A stretch of DNA of 64,000 bases from Angiostrongylus vasorum (lineage: Eukaryota; Nematoda; Chromadorea; Rhabditida; Metastrongylidae): positions 496,001 through 560,000 of the forward strand of contig JADANN010000366.1 of the NCBI GenBank assembly GCA_018806985.1, in the 5' to 3' direction. The notes under the pieces were generated by a model. That model made no database searches and was not told the DNA's origin. It saw only the letters and a list, made by a program, of their open reading frames with translations. Position numbers and translations under genes: made by a program. Shown here piece by piece: positions 60,901-64,000 of the stretch; the first letter of the stretch is position 1, and every line of letters starts with the position of its first letter.

Positions 60901-62826
60901 GGACATTTGATATGTTACAAGCTAATAGCATTGCATTTCAATGACACCGGTGTAACGTAATCGTCAACCTCTAACAAAAATTTTACAACCTTCTTTTTCA
61001 GGGAAATACCTGCGTATGGACTAGTCCTTTACGGTACATTATGGTAGAAGAGTTATTTAATGATTTGTGCTTTCCATAATAGGTACATCGACTCCCCATA
61101 CATGAATTTTTAGCTTCTCTACATCTATTGTAAACTATGGAATTCTGTTCAACATGGAGAAATTAAGTGGTTCAATTTACTTGAATTCAGTTTACACTGG
61201 ACTAATGAGGTTTGGGTTTTCTAACGATTTCGAAGAAAGAGAATCTCTGTTTACATCTATCAGAAAAGAGAGTAAACAAACACTAAGGCCAGTAGATGTT
61301 GTAGTGGTATCCACTGAGAACTAAGTCAATGTGCCAAGCTTCATGAAACAGTTGTTACAAGCTTAGCTACTAGAACCATTCACGATATGTAGTGACAAGA
61401 TAAACTCATCCAATACCACTGCTTTTCACTCGGTCTTTTCTGAGATTCCTAAGATATTTCGCTCATCGGTTAAGGATCCACTGATAATATGCTAGCGGTT
61501 TTGAAAACGACGCTTTCTCCATCTCTCTGGGAATCCGAATTGAAGCATCAAACTCATTGTTATAGCACTGTCTTACAACTAAAAAATCCTTTTCACGATG
61601 AGGTACTAAATAATAATAGGTCTCTCCGGAAGGTAGTGCGCTCAGTTTTCTACTTCCTTAGTTCACGAACTTCTAGCCTATAACACACAAAGAAGGTCTG
61701 TAGTTGAAAGTGGGGAAACAAAAATTTAATTTCAAGAACTCCGCAGTAGGGAAAAGTGATGTAAATCCTGCGAAATATATAAAGCTCCTAGATCGTGAAT
61801 TGATATCATTCGAAAGAGACTCGAAAAGTGTCAAACATCAATACGATTTGAATAATTGATATGTTGGTAATAAATAGCGCTCCAGGGGCGGATAGTATAG
61901 TGGTGGTGATGTCCGTAATCACGAGCATAGTGCTAGCACGATTCGACTTTGGACCAACCAAGGCTCTCATCCTCATCCCTCCGGGATCGGGAAATTGGTA
62001 CCGGACTTGTTTGGGAAAAAAAGTCGCTCACTGCAATCCAACTGGGAACGAACGCTCCAGCAGCCAGGCTATCTCAGGGCTCCAGGGAAAATTGCTCGAC
62101 CATCATTAACGAATAGAATGTGAGAAGTGCTGGGATCCGCAAAGTAAACGTGAAGACGGGTCATATAAAATAAAAATAAAAAAGTAAAAGAAATAGCCTT
62201 CCATATCTCAGGACTAGACAAATACGATTGATCAATGCTAAACGTTTTACTCTTCACTTTTCATAGTGTCGAAGAAACAAAAATCTAGGAGGTCTGAAAA
62301 TCGATTAACTCAAGTAGATAGATGCCTTCAATAGATTTAGGTAAAGATGCCCGATGAAGATGAAGAATTAGATGGGAAGCCTTTATTGTTGGTAAAGAAA
62401 AATTATCATATACTTAAAACTTACAAAGTTAAGAACTTTGACTCTTACCACTGTAGGATTATAAACTCAACGAGGAAACTAAGGACTAATATGCAATTCA
62501 TTAAGATATGTTTGTAATTTGACGCTTGGCTATGCTGATCTTAAATTCAAGAGGATTGGAAGAAAATTTGTGCATACCTCTGGACTGGTGATCATCATTC
62601 TCTCACTAGCATTTGTCATTATAGCTCATTTCTTAGGTGAGTTAGTTATCATGAATGTTGGAGGAATCCTTGCAGATTCAACAGACGTCGTTCAACAGCT
62701 TGTAGTTGGATTTGAACCAACGATTCAGGTCTCAACCATATGCTTAAAGAAGAAGTGCGATTACTTATTCTGTTGGCTAGTTCGATGACGTCACAGGCTA
62801 GTTTTATTACCTGCATCATAAGGAAT
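42824..62826 (+). CDS. SLC22-like major-facilitator transporter, 3' end uncertain or off the right edge
   Basis: Multi-pass plasma-membrane carrier resembling nematode organic cation/anion transporters of the SLC22 type. Phased exons: 42824-42959, 44143-44210, 45106-45309, 50513-50634, 51805-51984, 53799-53931, 59347-59447, 61114-61209, 62506-62636, and a tenth from 62729. The nine certain exons give 390 codons. Visible marks are a first membrane helix, a Cys-containing extracellular loop before helix 2, the MFS loop motif GQLSDLYGRRK, the SLC22-type IRESPQWLLQRGR loop after helix 6, and the second-half block NYGILFNMEKLSGSIY. Usual family length is somewhat over 500 residues, so about a quarter is missing. 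The gene diverges from slo-1. The substrate cannot be told from the sequence. Confidence 0.9.
43320..43490 (-). mobile_element. Short mariner C-terminal relic
   Basis: The minus strand reads HIPQLTLQ, LDGLGNE.PPH.RHS and, in another frame, GFYRK, resembling the HVA..TLQKL.ELGYE.LPHP.YSPDL region of mariner transposases. It is heavily degraded, so this is a weak call. Confidence 0.4.
44143..44210 (+). CDS. MFS transporter exon 2 (extracellular loop)
   Basis: Completes the glycine and encodes ASPSLSACGDDLIFDPELDE and KE, phase 0 end at gtgaat. The phase fits exons 1 and 3 exactly and the cysteine is in the expected loop. Confidence 0.87.
44595..44822 (-). repeat. SINE-2, diverged
   Basis: Plus-strand view: aatgcgctcggtattaaaga, aactcatatctcgccctaaa, ccggccgatgtactacgtca, ccggtaccaatttgtcgacc, then a Pol III-head-like end near aaggcacactgccctgcaat. 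Confidence 0.65.
45106..45309 (+). CDS. MFS transporter exon 3 (loop, TM2, motif A)
   Basis: 68 codons from VCRLYHQIPLENCSAP through SVNVEWNYICENANIIKNS to GVLTGSVVFGQLSDLYGRRK, acceptor attccag, donor gtgagt. It ends precisely at the conserved GRRK. Confidence 0.95.
46080..46780 (-). mobile_element. Degraded RTE LINE fragment
   Basis: The minus strand near 46.4 kb reads QSDIIFPKLFTTISHNAFRR, matching the G.RQGDTISPKLF palm segment of RTE reverse transcriptases. Flanking sequence is compatible with older RTE remains but too decayed to assign. Confidence 0.55.
46850..47112 (-). repeat. SINE-1, partial
   Basis: Minus strand: gatagtgacgccgcagtcta near the head, ctctccatcgctcccttcca, then a 3' half including aagacatttgtggacgatga. 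Shortened relative to full copies. Confidence 0.65.
47635..47985 (+). repeat. SINE-1, full length
   Basis: Head agcagtatggaagtgatgcc, gctcgttcgatctcgg box B-like, body ctcatccctctggtggcggg and ggtaccggacttgtccaggg, 3' half atgctgggatccacacagta, end gaagacgggtcgtgtaaa. Confidence 0.88.
48200..48370. repeat. Fragment of the same GC-richer dispersed repeat
   Basis: Shares ttgataccagg, ttgtcagcttggaggatcctggtgg-like and gacatccaatacatctccag with the copy at 7228-7612, in the same orientation but without the start. Confidence 0.4.
48930..49062 (+). repeat. SINE-2 3' fragment
   Basis: Carries ggataggccgtcacaagtca, ttgcaatgtcagatatacat, and gagattggtcaacgcagaac, the SINE-2 3' third without head or body. 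Confidence 0.55.
50152..50440 (+). repeat. SINE-2, full length
   Basis: Head gcctgtggcgtagtggtcag, ggaatcgatccgagcgcc box B-like, body cagcactggctcgatacatc and gattgatcaacgccgagagt. It ends about 70 bp before MFS exon 4. Confidence 0.9.
50513..50634 (+). CDS. MFS transporter exon 4 (TM3-TM4)
   Basis: Encodes GMLGTMIGMAVSLLLVAKSA then TLVQFTVTRTVVGFFTGGSI, ending in phase 2 at gtaagt. The RTVVGFFTGG helix-4 motif matches SLC22 relatives. Confidence 0.95.
51660..51785 (+). repeat. tRNA-like segment just before MFS exon 5
   Basis: ggtgcggtgggtagcacgtg then gcgggttcgaagcccatc resembles internal Pol III boxes A and B. The ends do not pair into an acceptor stem, so it is more likely a SINE head than a tRNA gene. 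It ends about 20 bp from the exon 5 acceptor. Confidence 0.5.
51805..51984 (+). CDS. MFS transporter exon 5 (TM4-TM6)
   Basis: Encodes VLNVFIIENIPKHHRMWINM, then VITWSPNIIPMALMAWLSAD, then WRTLAVVNAATCVPGILFC, ending in phase 2 at gttagt. Family landmarks: VFI.E..P..HR and the W.TL helix 6 start. Confidence 0.95.
52238..52852 (-). CDS. Intronless 204-codon ORF of unknown function inside an MFS intron
   Basis: This is the longest uninterrupted frame in the window, antisense within MFS intron 5. The start is MSNSRLVDGRHETEDDHWIF. Residues about 45-80 (IEAKKLL through SLKQKL) look coiled-coil. They are followed by one CPAC pair, a basic stretch FKPEREHHVLPKYIKVF, a hydrophobic/acidic stretch IEIEFSSLEQMSEWLTL, and a basic tail. 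I recognise no family. Having no intron in a gene-poor, intron-rich region suggests a retrocopy, but the frame is intact. About 295 bp of it is repeated in inverted orientation at 52888-53182. Confidence 0.6.
   Translation of the reverse strand: MSNSRLVDGRHETEDDHWIFEQLGSPEKPARTLNAPPDDADSIEAKKLLIYANNMRKLIATARKEINDLKLENTSLKQKLQASGLTECPACLFRFKPEREHHVLPKYIKVFRGKLSIEIEFSSLEQMSEWLTLNKLDENADGLPTMVQREDHKPDLKSTGSLLSKLVKEKQEFEAKNKRVVISIRPRPRDEFTNYHLLSKKPKN
52343..53182. repeat. Palindrome: 295-bp arms with 251-bp spacer
   Basis: Left arm 52343-52636 and right arm 52888-53182 are near-identical inverted copies. A transcript crossing this region in either direction could fold into a long double-stranded stem. 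It sits between MFS exons 5 and 6. Confidence 0.9.
52888..53182 (+). pseudogene. Inverted, frameshifted partial copy of the 204-codon ORF
   Basis: Matches the ORF segment at 52343-52636 in opposite orientation. By eye there are about nine substitutions and one inserted base, so roughly 97 percent identity. The inserted base (in gacttccctgct) breaks the frame after NADGLP. Beyond both arms the sequences diverge sharply. Confidence 0.9.
53799..53931 (+). CDS. MFS transporter exon 6 (ESPQWL loop)
   Basis: Encodes IWIRESPQWLLQRGRINEAI and KIMRREFNCFKETDMNDVVE and KEYY, donor gtgggt, phase 0. ESP.WL is the signature of the SLC22 central cytosolic loop. Confidence 0.94.
54082..54330 (+). mobile_element. 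Mariner relic, N-terminal part
   Basis: The frame at 54108-54302 contains FGKFHLGKFNLEGE and DDGELKALLKATARELAENS, a mariner helix-turn-helix with spacing changes. It is cut off where a SINE-2 copy begins. It very likely belongs with the C-terminal part at 54800-55560. Confidence 0.75.
54355..54650 (-). repeat. SINE-2 inserted into a mariner relic
   Basis: Plus-strand view: caatctctgggggatgcacc, catgcattcggcttcattaa, tggaggtgactgaatgcata, gatgaaaggcttggtgagcc, then head complement. It separates the two halves of the mariner at 54.08-55.56 kb. Confidence 0.88.
54800..55560 (+). mobile_element. Mariner relic, catalytic and C-terminal part
   Basis: Successive frames show FEMSSVLYLRNQNDPFIDR, then LHDNARAQIP, LKLNELGNEIVPHPLHATDL, GYHFCKTYDNFLCEKY. 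These are the mariner catalytic-domain landmarks with stops and frameshifts. Inactive. Confidence 0.8.
55980..58190 (-). mobile_element. RTE-clade LINE relic (endonuclease and reverse transcriptase)
   Basis: Minus-strand frames in the right order: FGLGEKNMNENRLS (endonuclease, near 58.1 kb), VDYELLFKDLKLLP with a basic stretch (57.5-57.7 kb), LLSILYKFFTKIVLLRIPKA and LDEAQPVERAEIQKG (RT fingers, near 57.0 kb), then a palm region near 56.6-56.8 kb. Many stops and frameshifts make it inactive. Confidence 0.85.
58815..59098 (-). repeat. SINE-2, diverged
   Basis: Plus-strand view: cggttctgttcaatctctag, ttagaggttattgaacccat, ccgtgggctcgtcgatgaac, then caaggcacctctaactattg and cactacgcacgccgc (head complement). 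Confidence 0.65.
59347..59447 (+). CDS. MFS transporter exon 7 (loop to TM7)
   Basis: Encodes LIRQSGSRNKHYSFLHLFCS and AKLTITTVVLAFS, acceptor atttcag, phase 2 end at gtgagt. FLHLF followed by a helix fits the start of the second half of the transporter. Confidence 0.88.
60105..60924 (+). mobile_element. Internally deleted mariner transposon with terminal inverted repeats
   Basis: Ends taggttggtacatatgaagt (60105) and the complement of tagcttgtaacatatcaaat (60924) match at most positions and both continue into gtccgatt. The interior keeps MNQRDIRVLF, a degraded helix-turn-helix with DDDELRALVQANVQTAVREL, then jumps to LLHDNARPH, LQKLNELGYE and ADYHF. The middle, carrying the first catalytic aspartate, is missing and stops are present, so it is inactive. 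Confidence 0.85.
61114..61209 (+). CDS. MFS transporter exon 8 (TM7-TM8)
   Basis: Encodes FSTSIVNYGILFNMEKLSGS and IYLNSVYTGLM, acceptor tttttag, phase 2 end at gtttgg. NYG..FNMEKLSGSIY is a strong family block. Confidence 0.93.
61887..62192 (+). repeat. SINE-1, internally shortened
   Basis: Head gcggatagtatagtggtggt, body gggatcgggaaattggtacc, then a deletion that joins gctcgaccatcatt to gaatagaatgtgagaagtgc, end gaagacgggtcatataaaat. The 5' half is one of the cleanest examples in the window. Confidence 0.88.
62506..62636 (+). CDS. MFS transporter exon 9 (TM8-TM9)
   Basis: Encodes YVCNLTLGYADLKFKRIGRK and FVHTSGLVIIILSLAFVIIA and HFL, ending one base into a glycine codon at gtgagt. The RIGRK loop is the second-half counterpart of motif A. 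The acceptor (cattaag) has a poor pyrimidine tract. Confidence 0.88.
62729..62826 (+). CDS. MFS transporter exon 10, 3' end uncertain
   Basis: After acceptor attcag and a glycine completed across the junction, the frame reads LNHMLKEEVRLLILLASSMT and SQASFITCIIRN, which fits the family up to the point where ELFPT would follow. That motif is absent. The frame stays open to a stop at 62920-62922 and I see no convincing donor. Either the exon ends at a weak donor, or the 3' end is degraded or mis-assembled. Confidence 0.65.
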
Positions 62827-64000
62827 CTTCAACAGAATCTCCTCTTTTTAAAATCTCCACAAAGAAACTTCACATTTCACATCGTCTGCAGAGGAAATCC
62901 AGAACAGTTGATCGCCATGTGAGGGCATGAACACTAAAGTACACGATTTCCGAACCGATTTTTTCTCCTAAGAACTCCCATTTAACTTTCCCTGTCTTAT
63001 GGATTTCGCATTAAATCGAATATTAAGTTACTTAATATAAAGTATACAACTTCCAACAAAAAGCTTTAAACTTCTTCTTAAAAGTTCAGTAGATGATGAA
63101 GAAGAGGTAAAAAGGATGACGGAATAAAACATTCGGCGCGCTTTAGGTATACATCATACATTCGACGCCATAAGCATAGTAGAGGTGATTGAATACATAC
63201 TCAGTCTGCAGAGTGGTTTGCGTAGGCCTACCAATGTTTCCAGTCAGGGTTTTTTATCCTTTAAGATTTTGGTAGAGATTTGACGTTTCTTAAGTTTAGC
63301 TGAATAGCAGGGAATTAGACAAACTCCTGAGTCAAATGGACCAATGTGTAGATCTGTTTCTTTGAAAGACCTGGAGGTTTGTTCCGTGATCCGTGTTGGT
63401 TGGACAGAAGGTTCATGTTTAGCACAAAAACAATTCTTCCTAAAACTTGAATGTGGTTAATATGGTGCAGTACGGAAGCATTCTTGTTCTCCAGAATACC
63501 TAATTGGTTAATTTCTATCTAAACTCTCCAATTAGTAGAGTTCAACATCGGTCACTATTAGCGAAAAACCCATAGAATCCACCCTGAGTAGGATGGCCAT
63601 GAGGTTTGATCTGATTTTTTTCCATTTCGAATCTTCTTTAAACATGTAAACTCTGAAGTTACAAGCAGCTAGCGCTTTCCGCATAAAAGAAATTAGGCTA
63701 CTATTTTTGTCCCAACAGCTGATCTGTTTCTGACACGTCCAACTCCTAACAGAACTTCAGGGATAAAAGTCCAAAGTTTTCCTCTAAAGTAAAACTCGCT
63801 TCTAGAACCGAAGTAGTGGTCCGAAAACGTTTTCATTACATTTTTTGTCGTGGTTCAACAGATCTCACAACGGAAAATAGCGGTTATTTCTTCTTTATGA
63901 TTGATTTTGATTCTTCTTTCTTCTTTATGATTGATGATTTATGATATAGCAAAACAACTATTTTTCTCATAGATGACCTGATATCACATATAACATTGGC
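62827..64000 (+). other. Right end of the window
   Basis: Contains a SINE-2 scrap near 63125-63260 (minus) and a short tandem repeat at 63885-63940. I found no convincing remaining MFS exons, so they probably lie beyond 64000. Confidence 0.6.
63885..63940. repeat. Short imperfect tandem repeat
   Basis: ttctttatgattga occurs twice (near 63890 and 63920) separated by a ttttgattcttct spacer, near the right edge. Confidence 0.7.

Noticed and set aside
61887..61960. tRNA gene suggested by box A and box B-like sequence
   Set aside because: No acceptor or anticodon stem pairing, and the same head recurs with a SINE body at many sites. The same argument rejects tRNA calls at 10875, 37203 and 50152.
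1..64000. CRISPR arrays, operons, ribosome binding sites or other prokaryotic features
   Set aside because: Genes are split into short spliced exons with nematode protein similarity, and the repeats are interspersed SINE/LINE/mariner types, not spacer arrays.

Overview
This is nematode nuclear DNA, most likely from a strongylid (hookworm-like) parasite, though the species cannot be fixed from the sequence alone. The evidence is short exons with GT/AG boundaries, AT-rich introns, a very closely conserved nematode slo-1 gene, and dense SINE, mariner and RTE-type LINE relics. There is no sign of prokaryotic organisation.

Left half, minus strand (30.67 kb down to 0.46 kb): slo-1, the large-conductance Ca2+-activated (BK) potassium channel, the known target of the anthelmintic emodepside. 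I could join 23 coding positions, one of them a pair of alternative exons, giving 24 exons and 848 codons in phase. They run from the start codon through S0-S6, the pore and RCK1 into the first part of RCK2. The roughly 290 C-terminal residues, including the calcium bowl, lie beyond coordinate 1. Exon 15 exists as two tandem 113-nt versions, and the reading frame allows exactly one to be used. Two exons (5 and 16) each carry one surplus base in a T homopolymer, most simply read as assembly errors.

Middle (30.7-42.8 kb): the intergenic interval between two divergent genes. It holds a GC-rich patch at 31.5-31.9 kb behind slo-1, several SINEs, and two fragments that look like one RTE LINE split by later insertions.

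Right half, plus strand (42.82 kb to the right edge): a major-facilitator transporter of the SLC22 / organic-cation-transporter type, with nine confidently phased exons and a tenth with an uncertain end. Its introns contain an RTE relic, three mariner relics (one internally deleted with recognisable terminal repeats, one split by a SINE) and an intronless 204-codon ORF on the opposite strand. Part of that ORF is repeated in inverted orientation, forming a palindrome with about 295-bp arms.

Dispersed through the window are three tRNA-headed SINE families, called here SINE-1, SINE-2 and SINE-3. SINE-1 and SINE-2 share part of their body. Many short open reading frames in the window lie inside these repeats and are not genes. 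Repeat boundaries are estimates by eye. Exon boundaries come from phase-consistent splice sites plus recalled family conservation. The unusual items most worth checking are the slo-1 exon pair, the palindromic intronic ORF and the GC-rich patch upstream of slo-1.
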